A stretch of 15,232 nucleotides of DNA. It comes from Gammaproteobacteria bacterium. GTDB lineage: Bacteria > Pseudomonadota > Gammaproteobacteria > UBA6429. The translations under genes were made by a program, and so were the position numbers. Each line of letters opens with the position of its first letter. The stretch's first letter is position 1. A model generated the notes under the pieces. That model ran no database searches. It was not told the origin of the DNA and was given only the letters and a program-made list of their open reading frames with translations. The stretch is from assembly GCA_003232015.1 (NCBI GenBank), contig QIKU01000150.1:1-15232 (forward strand), given 5' to 3'. Below, piece by piece: positions 1 through 6,857 of the stretch.

Positions 1-482
1 AATGATTCACCTGTGAGCGCCGATTGGTCGACACTGAGATAGTTGTCATCAATCAGCTTAACATCTGCCGGAACCACGTCACCAAGGCGAATGCGTACAA
101 TATCGCCGGGAACCAGCTGCTGTGCATTGATTTGTCGCCACTGACCATCGCGCAACACCCGTGCCGTCAGCGCCAGTTGCTTTTTCAGTGCAGCAACAGC
201 ATTGCCTGCGGTAAATTCCTGCCAGAAACCCACCCCGGCATTAAAGATTAATAATGCCATAATGATGACGAAATCAGCCCAATGCTGAACCAGGGCAGAA
301 AGAATCGCTGCCACTTCAATCATCCATGGAATCGGCCCCCAGAAATAACCCAGCAAACGCCACAGTATAGATACTTCCTTCTCCTGCAAGGCATTAAGGC
401 CATACTGTTTCAACCGCTGTTCCGCCTCGGTAGAGGTCAACCCTTGAAGCGAAGTATCAGTCTCAGTATCAGATACGCTCAT
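1..482 (-). CDS. Plasma-membrane H+-type (P3A) P-type ATPase, N-terminal part
   Basis: This is the first ~160 residues of a cation-pumping ATPase of the inner membrane; the rest lies beyond the left edge. Reading the minus strand gives a short cytoplasmic N-terminus with the usual cation-ATPase opening (GLTSTEAEQRLKQYG), a GPIPWMIEVAA segment that starts the first membrane helix, a second hydrophobic stretch (FVIIMALLIFNAGVGFWQE), then the start of the actuator domain (LVPGDIVRIRLGD, PAD, DQSALTGES). The catalytic TGES loop is reached exactly at the window edge. The PIPWMIE, NA.VGFWQE and VPGDIVRIRLGD patterns match the fungal/plant-like proton-efflux type P3A rather than heavy-metal or Ca2+ pumps; the ion is inferred. 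Two ATG codons are adjacent at 485 and 482. The AAGGAG ribosome site is 6 nt before the second, so 482 is preferred. It follows glgP on the same strand after 139 bp. Confidence 0.88.
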   Translation of the reverse strand, partial: MSVSDTETDTSLQGLTSTEAEQRLKQYGLNALQEKEVSILWRLLGYFWGPIPWMIEVAAILSALVQHWADFVIIMALLIFNAGVGFWQEFTAGNAVAALKKQLALTARVLRDGQWRQINAQQLVPGDIVRIRLGDVVPADVKLIDDNYLSVDQSALTGES

Positions 483-621
483 CATTAGCTCCTTACGGTA
501 TGCAAAAAAGTTACAGCCTGCCCTTATCCAGAGTATAGTCTGGCTCAGTCTGTAACGAGTCAATAAGTCGATCCCATGCTACAAGTCGCTCATCTGCGAG
601 TTAAGGTTTACACTTTGTTGT

Positions 622-3141
622 TTATCGCTGCCAGAGGATCATTCCTGCCTCAAGGGGAACCTGAGCCAGGGGGTGAAAAGGAATAATGCGCGGCGTGTAG
701 TCACTCGCTGGGCGATCGGCGGGTACACGGCCAGTATAAAGATAAGCGTTGGCGGCACCAGCCAGTGCTTCGCCGCGTGTCAGACCCTGCCGCACCCCAT
801 CATCACCAGCCAGCGGGGCTGCATATAACTCCACATTGACACTGTCCACTGATATGTCATCGAGATAAACTTGAACCGCAAAGTGATGGTCTGCCCCTTC
901 CTGCCCGACACTGACATTACCAAAGTGAATCCATTGCCAGTGTTGCTTAAGCTGGCTATGCCATGCCTCCAGCCGGGTAGCCACATCGGGGTTAATAGCA
1001 CGTTGTCGATAAGCTTCGGCCAATGGCAAGTAATAATCCTCCGTGTACTCTCGTAACATACGGTTTGAAGAGTATTGCGCGGTTAACGCACCCATGCTTT
1101 CACGCATTCGGCTCACCCAATCGACAGGCAAGCCCTTATCATTGCGGCGGTAAAAGCAAGGGATCACCTGTTCTTCCAGTAGCCTGTAAAGTTGCTGAGC
1201 CTCTGTTGCATCCAGGGCGGCAATATCAGCATGCTCACGGCCATCACCCAGTGCCCAGCCCAGTTCCGGTGCGTAGGCCTCGGCCCACCAGCCATCCAGT
1301 TCCGACAAATTAAGTCCACCATTGACTAACACCTTCATACCACTGGTGCCGCTGGCCTCCCAGGGGCGACGCGGAGTGTTAATCCAGACGTCGACCCCCT
1401 GGGTCAGTTGCTCTGCAACCCCCAGGTCGTAATCCTCAACGAACACCACCCGTTCATGCATACCGTTGTTGTTAATAAAATCCTGCCATTGGCGCAGCAT
1501 ATGTTTACCCGCCTTATCCTTTGGATGAGCCTTACCGGCAATAACCAGTTGCACCGGCCAGTTACGCCCAGTAAGCAGTTGCATCAGGCGTTGTGGATCG
1601 TTTAGCAGCAGATTAGGCCGCTTATACTCGGCAAAACGCCGGGCAAATCCCAGTGTCAACACATCCGGATCGAGGATTTCACCCCACGGGCGCTTTTTTG
1701 CCCTGGCCGCATCGCGTTCACGGTGCTGGCGTACCAGCCGTTGGCGTAAAAACTTAATTAAACGCTGACGTTGTTCGGTACGAAAACGCCATAATTTTTC
1801 ATCCGACAACTGACGCAAATCTGTCTCCACAGAGTCTAGCGTGCCACGCCAGCGCGACTTGCCACAAGCATTGGTCCACAATCTATCAGCAGGAGCTGAA
1901 TCCCAGCTCGGCACGTGAATACCATTGGTCACATAACTTACGGGCACCTCATCCTGCGGCCAACGGGGAAACAACGGCTGAAAAATAGAACGGCTGACTT
2001 TACCGTGTAAACGACTAACACCATTAACAGCCCCGGCACCACGCAAGGCCAGATATGCCATATTGAAAGGTTCATTGCTATCGTCTGAATTCAATCGCCC
2101 CAACCCCAGCAACTCATCCAGCTCCAGCTTACAGTTTAGCGCCATTTCACGAAAATAGAGGGCAAACAAATCGGGGTTAAAGCTATCAAAACCCGCTGCC
2201 ACTGGCGTATGGGTAGTAAACAGATTACCCGCCCGTGTTGCCCGCAACGCTGCGTTAAAAGAAAGGTTGTTATGCTGCATAAAACTCCGGGCACGCTCAA
2301 CAATAGCAAATGCTGCATGGCCTTCGTTAAGATGACACACCGAACAATCAATACCCAACAACGCCAGCAACCGCCAGCCACCTATGCCCAGCACCAGCTC
2401 CTGCTGCAAGCGCATCTCTTCACCACCACCGTAAAGTTCACTGGTAATAGCACGATCGCCGGGATCATTGAGGGGATCATTGCTGTCCAGCAATAATAAG
2501 GTGCGGCGACCCACCTGACCGCGCCAGGTGCGTAAATGTAAGAGTCGGCCGGGCAGCTCAAGATTAACCCGCACCCACTCGCCACTGTCATCACGTAAAG
2601 GCACCACTGGCAGCATGGTTGGATCGTTGTAAGGGTAAAACTCGATCTGCTCACCCTCATGGCTCAACACCTGACGGAAGTAGCCCTGCTGATAGAGCAG
2701 GCCAACCCCGATTAAAGGCACATTTAAATCGCAGGCGGTCTTAAGATAATCACCTGCCAGCACCCCTAGACCACCCGAGTAAACAGGCAAAGACTCACAA
2801 ATACCAAACTCCATGCTGAAATAAGCGATATGCCCAGAAAAAGAATGGCCTATTGTCTCAGAAAACCAGGATTTTTCATTGAAATGAGCCTCGCGCATAT
2901 CAAGTTGTTGCTGAAGCTTTTCAACAAAGGCAGCATCTCTTGCCAGCGTTTCCAGGCGCTGGTCAGAAACTGTTTCAAGAATCAACCAGGGGTTAGCGGT
3001 TGCCTCCCATAGTTTAGGGGCAACTTGACGCCACAAGGTATCGGCACCATGGTGCCAGCTCCAACGCAAATCCAGCGCTAACGTTGCCAAGCCTTGCAGA
3101 TGTTCAGGCAAGGCACGCGGCAAATAATGGTTGGTTTGCAT
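622..3141 (-). CDS. glgP: Alpha-glucan (glycogen/maltodextrin) phosphorylase
   Basis: Cytoplasmic PLP-dependent GT35 enzyme that releases glucose-1-phosphate from the non-reducing ends of glycogen or other alpha-1,4-glucans. At 839 aa from the chosen start it fits the prokaryotic 'alpha-glucan phosphorylase' branch with an N-terminal DUF3417-type helical region (LDLRWSWHH, residues ~24-31), not the E. coli GlgP/MalP branch. Visible motifs (numbered from the chosen start): AYFSMEFGI and YSGGLGVLAGDYLK near 106-135, HLNEGHAAF about 270, RRFAEYKRPNL about 501, and the PLP-lysine motif EASGTSGMK ending at about K603. An in-frame TTG 45 nt upstream (3186) would add 15 residues. I prefer the ATG at 3141 because GGAG lies 8 nt before it. 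A promoter-like pair lies at 3212-3240. It is transcribed toward the P-type ATPase and is clearly G+C-richer than the genes to the right. Confidence 0.93.
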   Translation of the reverse strand: MQTNHYLPRALPEHLQGLATLALDLRWSWHHGADTLWRQVAPKLWEATANPWLILETVSDQRLETLARDAAFVEKLQQQLDMREAHFNEKSWFSETIGHSFSGHIAYFSMEFGICESLPVYSGGLGVLAGDYLKTACDLNVPLIGVGLLYQQGYFRQVLSHEGEQIEFYPYNDPTMLPVVPLRDDSGEWVRVNLELPGRLLHLRTWRGQVGRRTLLLLDSNDPLNDPGDRAITSELYGGGEEMRLQQELVLGIGGWRLLALLGIDCSVCHLNEGHAAFAIVERARSFMQHNNLSFNAALRATRAGNLFTTHTPVAAGFDSFNPDLFALYFREMALNCKLELDELLGLGRLNSDDSNEPFNMAYLALRGAGAVNGVSRLHGKVSRSIFQPLFPRWPQDEVPVSYVTNGIHVPSWDSAPADRLWTNACGKSRWRGTLDSVETDLRQLSDEKLWRFRTEQRQRLIKFLRQRLVRQHRERDAARAKKRPWGEILDPDVLTLGFARRFAEYKRPNLLLNDPQRLMQLLTGRNWPVQLVIAGKAHPKDKAGKHMLRQWQDFINNNGMHERVVFVEDYDLGVAEQLTQGVDVWINTPRRPWEASGTSGMKVLVNGGLNLSELDGWWAEAYAPELGWALGDGREHADIAALDATEAQQLYRLLEEQVIPCFYRRNDKGLPVDWVSRMRESMGALTAQYSSNRMLREYTEDYYLPLAEAYRQRAINPDVATRLEAWHSQLKQHWQWIHFGNVSVGQEGADHHFAVQVYLDDISVDSVNVELYAAPLAGDDGVRQGLTRGEALAGAANAYLYTGRVPADRPASDYTPRIIPFHPLAQVPLEAGMILWQR

Positions 3142-3211
3142 CACATTCACTCCAGGTGATTGTTTTACATCCTGTGGAGATAACAACTAAAAAATAGCTG
3201 GTTTGTATTAA

Positions 3212-3240
3212 ATAATTACCCTAAAACTTTGCGATGTCAA
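3212..3240 (-). promoter_or_regulatory. Probable sigma70 promoter of glgP
   Basis: On the minus strand a perfect -35 TTGACA (3240-3235) is followed after 17 bp by AATTAT (3217-3212, 4 of 6 to TATAAT). Transcription would start near 3205, giving a leader of about 65 nt before the glgP ATG at 3141. Inferred from consensus match and position only. Confidence 0.5.
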
Positions 3241-3396
3241 CCAGTGGCAAAGATTTCTCTGCACAACACATAGTTATTGAGACACCGTTTGTGATAAAAC
3301 TCAGGCCTGTAAAATAAATAAATAAGTAAAGGCAATGGCCACGACAATATTGAAACTCTTGAAGAATCGGAATAAAAGTATAAAGCGTTAACATTA

Positions 3397-3555
3397 GGGG
3401 CTGTTGATCTTTCATCTATTGCCTGATTTTGGCTAATTTTAGCCCTGCCTGCATTATTTTTTACTACCAATGGAGTGCATTGATACGTAAAAAATGCCTT
3501 GTCAGGACTTAAATTTTCTCAAAATCAGCCTAACATCTGAAAGGTCAACAGCCCC
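3397..3555. mobile_element. Palindromic MITE-like element flanked by TA
   Basis: The ends are inverted repeats: GGGGCTGTTGATCTTTCA at 3397-3414 and its complement at 3538-3555, matching at 17 of 18 positions. The similarity continues inward through CTGATTTTG (3423-3431 and its complement), CCTG, and TTTTTTAC to the centre, where CAATG (3468-3472) and CATTG (3478-3482) enclose the 5-nt loop GAGTG. The whole 159 bp therefore folds into one long imperfect hairpin with arms of 76 and 78 nt. The element is bounded by TA on both sides (3395-3396 and 3556-3557), as expected for a TA target duplication of the IS630/Tc1/mariner type. It contains no transposase, so it would be non-autonomous. It lies 25 bp downstream of the flhB-like stop and could fold as a transcript-ending hairpin for that unit. 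The family of the parent transposon is not known to me. Confidence 0.75.
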
Positions 3556-3580
3556 TAGTTTTATCTCTTTCATATAAATA

Positions 3581-3874
3581 TTATTGTTTGCTTGGCGCAA
3601 AACCTTCTGGGCGTTTACCTTTTAACATATAAGTAAAAGCAATAATTTCTGCTACGGCTAAATAAAGTTCTTCCGGGATCTGTTCCCCCAGTTCCAGTTG
3701 TGACAGCAGTTGTACCAGTTCGTTATTTTCCTGTAGTGGTACGTCATGTTGTTTTGCAATGGCAATGATTTGCTCTGCCAGTTCACCTGAACCCTTTGCT
3801 GTTATTTGTGGCGCCGATTCACCATCATAATGTAGTGCAACGGCGATGGATGCGGGTGTTAATTCGTTGTTCAT
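3581..3874 (-). CDS. FlhB C-terminal-domain-like small protein (EscU/YscU/HrcU family)
   Basis: A 97-residue protein that resembles the cytoplasmic C-terminal domain of the flagellar export switch protein FlhB, without the N-terminal membrane domain. The match runs from IAVALHYDG (FlhB: YAVALKYD) through the APQITAKGSGELAEQI helix and HDVPLQENNELVQLL to the ELYLAVAEIIAF segment. The NPTH autocleavage motif of FlhB is replaced here by TPAS just before IAVAL, so self-cleavage is not expected. Such 'FlhB2'-type paralogs usually accompany a FliK-like gene, as here: the ATG overlaps the upstream fliK-like stop in ATGA, indicating translational coupling. A role in export specificity switching with the FliK-like partner is inference. 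There are no other flagellar genes nearby. Confidence 0.85.
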   Translation of the reverse strand: MNNELTPASIAVALHYDGESAPQITAKGSGELAEQIIAIAKQHDVPLQENNELVQLLSQLELGEQIPEELYLAVAEIIAFTYMLKGKRPEGFAPSKQ

Positions 3875-5172
3875 ATTGTTTCGTCAATGAGTGGGCCATG
3901 TGAACGTAGGGTTTGTTGGGGTGCTTTGTCACATCGGCAGTTTAATTGGCCTGTTTCCAATCCTGCTTTGTCAAATTGTGCGTGTAACAGATTAAAATGT
4001 TCTGAAAACAGTCTGGATATTTGTGTGTTTTCGGTCCAGAAGTTAACCGAAACTTTGCTGCCCTGTAAAGTAACATGCGCCTGTATGGCGCCGAGTTCTT
4101 CGATATTGAACTTGAGGATAGCTTTCCAGGGGATGATGTAGTTTTTATTTTTAGTTTCGTCATCCTGTTCAATGTGAATTTTAATATGATCAAGTGAGTT
4201 ATTGGTTCTAACCGGTAATTCAAATGACCATGCGGGTCTGTCTTGCTCATGGGTCTGTGCATGTTGAAGCTGTAATGTTTGCAAACGCGCGAGTACGCCT
4301 TCGGTCTGGTGTAATAATTTATCCACAAATTGCTGATTATGAATGAGCTGAGAGTTTTGATTTGCGGCCGTTGGTTTTGTTGTTGCAGCTTGCTGTGTTT
4401 GCTGTTTTCCATGCGTGACAGACTGGTTGCCAGGTTCTAGACCAGTGCGTTGTTTTGCTGTGGTACTTGTTGTGTCTGATTGAGGGGGCGTTCTACTTTC
4501 AGTTTGCAGGCTTCTTATTTGAGCGGCCAGACGCAACAATGCAATTTTTAGGTCATTGTTCGGGAAGGCCAATGGCTGGTGAGCATTTTTAAGCTGGTGC
4601 GCAAGCATGTGCTCGGTAAAAAGACCTGATTTTTTAAGTATTTCGGGCAATATATTGGCTTCTTTAAAGGCTTCCATCGGGGGCAGTGATTGTGAAAAGC
4701 GCCTGGCGGCCTGAGTTAATGCGGCTGGGGAGTCTGTTAAGACATTGGCTTTTGTGAGTAACTGGATGCTCTCCAGTAAGCCTGTAAGTGTTTGCTGTAT
4801 GGGCATAATTTGCCGCAGGGTTGCGTTAATAATGGACTGCGATGCTGCTGGTTGAGAGAGTATTTTCAGTTGAAGTAAGGGTTCTGTTGCCGTTATCTGA
4901 GCTTTTAACTGCTGGCCAACTTGCAGTAAGGCTTTATCGGCTGTGTGAACCTGCTGCTTACTACCCGCAATTTGAAGAAGGGCTTCCGATGTTGTTATTT
5001 TGAGAACCAGTAGTTCAATCTGCTGGCCAATTCTAATTTGCCCATTGCTGTCTACTTTTAAATTCCCGCTGTTAAGCTGCGGATTTGTCTGATTTTGGGA
5101 AGCACTCGTTTGCTTGGTAATGGACGGTGTGCCACCACTGAACAACGGGGAATCCGATTTTTTTATATCCAT
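3871..5172 (-). CDS. fliK: FliK-like hook-length control protein
   Basis: A 433-residue protein with the FliK layout: a low-complexity, Gln/Thr/Ser-rich N-terminal two-thirds and a compact C-terminal domain of the Flg_hook type at about 314-415 (WSFELPVR, then IEELGAIQAHVTLQGSKVSVNFW and a helix LFSEHFNLLHAQFDKAGLETGQLNC). In flagellar FliK the N-terminal part is a secreted ruler and the C-terminal part contacts FlhB to switch export substrates. The coupled downstream FlhB-C-like gene supports the same type of pairing. The pair is outside any visible flagellar cluster, so it may be a second, accessory FliK. The start is ATG at 5172 with only a weak ribosome site; a promoter candidate lies at 5205-5233. 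The N-terminal part has no motif I recognise beyond its composition. Confidence 0.85.
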   Translation of the reverse strand: MDIKKSDSPLFSGGTPSITKQTSASQNQTNPQLNSGNLKVDSNGQIRIGQQIELLVLKITTSEALLQIAGSKQQVHTADKALLQVGQQLKAQITATEPLLQLKILSQPAASQSIINATLRQIMPIQQTLTGLLESIQLLTKANVLTDSPAALTQAARRFSQSLPPMEAFKEANILPEILKKSGLFTEHMLAHQLKNAHQPLAFPNNDLKIALLRLAAQIRSLQTESRTPPQSDTTSTTAKQRTGLEPGNQSVTHGKQQTQQAATTKPTAANQNSQLIHNQQFVDKLLHQTEGVLARLQTLQLQHAQTHEQDRPAWSFELPVRTNNSLDHIKIHIEQDDETKNKNYIIPWKAILKFNIEELGAIQAHVTLQGSKVSVNFWTENTQISRLFSEHFNLLHAQFDKAGLETGQLNCRCDKAPQQTLRSHGPLIDETI

Positions 5173-5190
5173 TACTGCACACCAAACTGT

Positions 5191-5233
5191 TTGACTTAAG
5201 GGGTATTACTGATAATTAGCGTCCAAAAGTCAA
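5191..5233. repeat. 7-bp inverted repeat in the divergent fliK / pentapeptide-gene promoter region
   Basis: TTGACTT at 5191-5197 and AAGTCAA at 5227-5233 are perfect inverted copies separated by 29 bp. The right copy contains the -35 hexamer of the predicted minus-strand promoter and the left copy sits near its expected start site. It could be a paired operator for the divergent genes or a chance repeat. Confidence 0.3.
5205..5233 (-). promoter_or_regulatory. Probable promoter of the fliK-like / flhB-like pair
   Basis: On the minus strand TTGACT (5233-5228) and AGTAAT (5210-5205) are 17 bp apart, with start expected near 5198 and a leader of about 26 nt. The -35 is 5 of 6 and the -10 is 4 of 6. 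Confidence 0.4.
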
Positions 5234-5288
5234 GAAATTATAGGATTGGCCGACTATAAATAAGGTGTAAATATGAGAAACAGGCTTA

Positions 5289-6224
5289 ATGGCTGACGAT
5301 ACTGAAAGAAATGAAGAAAAAATGGAAGTGAAGGCGAAACCTTCACCCCCAAATCACCATGTCTGGTACCTTCGAAAGAAGGGGAAGGTGACTGGGCCGT
5401 TTCCTGTTGGGCAAATATCCCAATTATTGATTGTAGGGCGGCTGAGTGTTGATGATGAAGTAAGCCATGACAAGGATGAATGGTTTAAGATTGAGTCGAT
5501 ACCTGCGCTTATTCCCGATGTGCTGGATGAAACGGATGCGGGCAAGCAATCGGAGCGGCTTGCAGCAGCACGGCGTTGGGCGGACGAGCGGCGTGAAGAA
5601 CGACGTGAAGATAATGCCAAAACACCCAGCCGAAAAACGGATGGGCGCCGGCAGCATGAAGTAACACAGGATGTTGAATATCGTCAGCATAGGGAATCCA
5701 TTTATAAACAGTTTCGTGAACGCCCCAAAATGGCCATTGCAAAGTTATTACTTTTTACCGGTATTTTGCTGGCGGTGCTTTGGGGGTCTTTCAATTATTC
5801 GCCGCTTAATATTGTGGACGAGCCAGATTGTTCCACGCAACCAGCAAAAGGAGTGAACTGGCGTAATTGTAATAAGTTGGCGTTGGTTGCAATACGTGCG
5901 GATATTAGTGAGTCAAATTTATATTCAGTTATCCTTCGAGATTCTAATTTGTTTGCCAGTAATTTTAGCAAAGCGCGAATGGATTACAGCGATTTAAGTG
6001 GTAGCAATTTAAGTTTTGCGGTGTTTAAACAGACTAATTTAAAAGGTGCCAATTTTAAAAAATCAGATTTACGGCGGGCTGATTTTACAAATGCAAATTT
6101 AAGTTATGCTGATTTCAGAGGGGCAAGTATTGGTGATGCTATTTTTACAGGTGCCGATCTAAGTCATGCAATCTGGACTGATGGGCGTCAATGTCAACAG
6201 GGTTCCATTAGCCAATGTAAGTAA
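5289..6224 (+). CDS. GYF_2 domain - transmembrane - pentapeptide-repeat protein
   Basis: A 311-residue membrane protein with three parts. Residues ~23-77 form a GYF_2-like domain (VWYLRKKGKVTGPFPVGQI, then the DEWFKIESIP strand), a fold usually involved in protein-protein contacts. Residues 80-147 are a highly charged Arg/Glu-rich linker, and 148-168 a single membrane helix (MAIAKLLLFTGILLAVLWGSF). From about 205 to 296 there are pentapeptide repeats of the A(D/N)LXX type (SNLYSVILRDSNL, LKGANFKKSDLRRADF, LSYADFRGAS, ADLSHAIW), which build a right-handed beta helix. Four cysteines bracket the repeats (C181 and C194 before, C302 and C310 after). The basic linker before the helix suggests the GYF_2 domain is cytoplasmic and the beta helix periplasmic, where the cysteines could form disulfides. 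Start ATG 5289 is preceded by AGG; an ATG at 5273 is out of frame and closes at once. Function unknown. Confidence 0.85.
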   Translation: MADDTERNEEKMEVKAKPSPPNHHVWYLRKKGKVTGPFPVGQISQLLIVGRLSVDDEVSHDKDEWFKIESIPALIPDVLDETDAGKQSERLAAARRWADERREERREDNAKTPSRKTDGRRQHEVTQDVEYRQHRESIYKQFRERPKMAIAKLLLFTGILLAVLWGSFNYSPLNIVDEPDCSTQPAKGVNWRNCNKLALVAIRADISESNLYSVILRDSNLFASNFSKARMDYSDLSGSNLSFAVFKQTNLKGANFKKSDLRRADFTNANLSYADFRGASIGDAIFTGADLSHAIWTDGRQCQQGSISQCK

Positions 6225-6240
6225 ATTACAGGTAATATAA

Positions 6241-6254
6241 ATTAGAATTCTAAT
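6241..6254. repeat. 14-bp perfect palindrome upstream of mogA
   Basis: ATTAGAATTCTAAT is its own reverse complement. It lies between the pentapeptide gene and mogA, just before a TATGAT (6266-6271) that could be a -10 element, so an operator role for the mogA-prmB unit is possible. There is no good -35, and A+T-rich palindromes also arise by chance. Confidence 0.3.
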
Positions 6255-6308
6255 ACACTAACCGCTATGATATGTGTTTTGAAACTACTTTGAGACTCAT
6301 TGATAAAT

Positions 6309-6857
6309 ATGGCTATTATAAAAATTGGTATTGTTACTGTATCGGATCGTGCTAGTCGAGGTGAATATACCGACCGTGGTGGACCTGCGATTGAAACCTG
6401 GTTAAATGCGGCTTTGGCATCAGAGTATGAACCAGTGAGGCATCTGGTGCCGGATGAGCAAGACCAAATTGAAGCCGCACTTATTGAGTTGGCCGATACG
6501 CAAGGCTGTTGCTTAATTGTGACCACCGGTGGAACCGGCCCTGCTAAACGCGACATTACTCCAGAAGCAACACTGGCCGTTGCTGACAAGGTAATGGATG
6601 GCTTTGGTGAATTAATGCGAAGTGTTTCTTTAAAAGTTGTACCGACGGCTATTTTATCAAGACAAACCGCCGTTATTCGCGGCTCATCACTTATTATTAA
6701 TTTACCGGGCAACCCGCCAGCCATTGCAGATTGTTTAGGCGCAGTTTTCCCGGCCGTACCCACCTGCATCCGTTTACTTGAAGGCCCTGAGCTTCAACTA
6801 AAAGAGCCGGATACAAACCCAACGACCACGGCCTGTTGCAACTTAAAGATAAAATGA
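6309..6857 (+). CDS. mogA: Molybdopterin adenylyltransferase
   Basis: A cytoplasmic MogA/MoaB-family enzyme that adenylylates molybdopterin before molybdate insertion in molybdenum cofactor synthesis. The 182-residue product opens with the family start (KIGIVTVSDRASRGEYTDRGGPA), carries the molybdopterin-binding TGGTGPAKRDITPEAT at about 73-88, and ends its core with the SLIINLPGNPPAI loop at about 127-139. The PAKRDITPEAT form is typical of MogA; MoaB cannot be fully excluded. The start is uncertain: an in-frame TTG at 6300 has a TGAG at a good 5-nt spacing, whereas the ATG at 6309 has no clear ribosome site at proper distance. I chose ATG because it gives the usual family N-terminus. The stop codon overlaps the prmB ATG (ATGA), so the two are probably co-translated. 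No other cofactor genes are in the window. Confidence 0.9.
   Translation: MAIIKIGIVTVSDRASRGEYTDRGGPAIETWLNAALASEYEPVRHLVPDEQDQIEAALIELADTQGCCLIVTTGGTGPAKRDITPEATLAVADKVMDGFGELMRSVSLKVVPTAILSRQTAVIRGSSLIINLPGNPPAIADCLGAVFPAVPTCIRLLEGPELQLKEPDTNPTTTACCNLKIK

Larger units (their letters stand above)
3142..3580. other. Intergenic region with glgP promoter and a palindromic element
   Basis: This 439-bp stretch between two minus-strand transcription units holds the glgP leader and promoter (3142-3240) and the 159-bp palindromic element (3397-3555). Between them, about 3241-3394 is A+T-rich DNA (including aaataaataaataag) in which I see no convincing gene. Open frames crossing it on the minus strand have no family resemblance, and one is simply the palindrome read through. 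Confidence 0.6.

Noticed and set aside
524..583. Minus-strand TTGACT ... TATACT and the small inverted repeat CCAGA-6-TCTGG (528-543) before the ATPase gene
   Set aside because: The hexamers are 20 bp apart, too far for a normal sigma70 promoter, and the 5-bp stem is too short to mean much without support.
3221..3470. Minus-strand open frames of 64 and 77 codons between glgP and the flhB-like gene
   Set aside because: Their products have no family resemblance, they overlap each other, the glgP promoter candidate and the palindromic element, and they lack ribosome sites. They are explained by A+T-rich intergenic DNA.
3942..4412. 156-codon minus-strand frame inside the fliK-like gene
   Set aside because: It is an alternative frame of the same strand within a gene whose own frame gives a recognisable Flg_hook domain; its product has no recognisable pattern.
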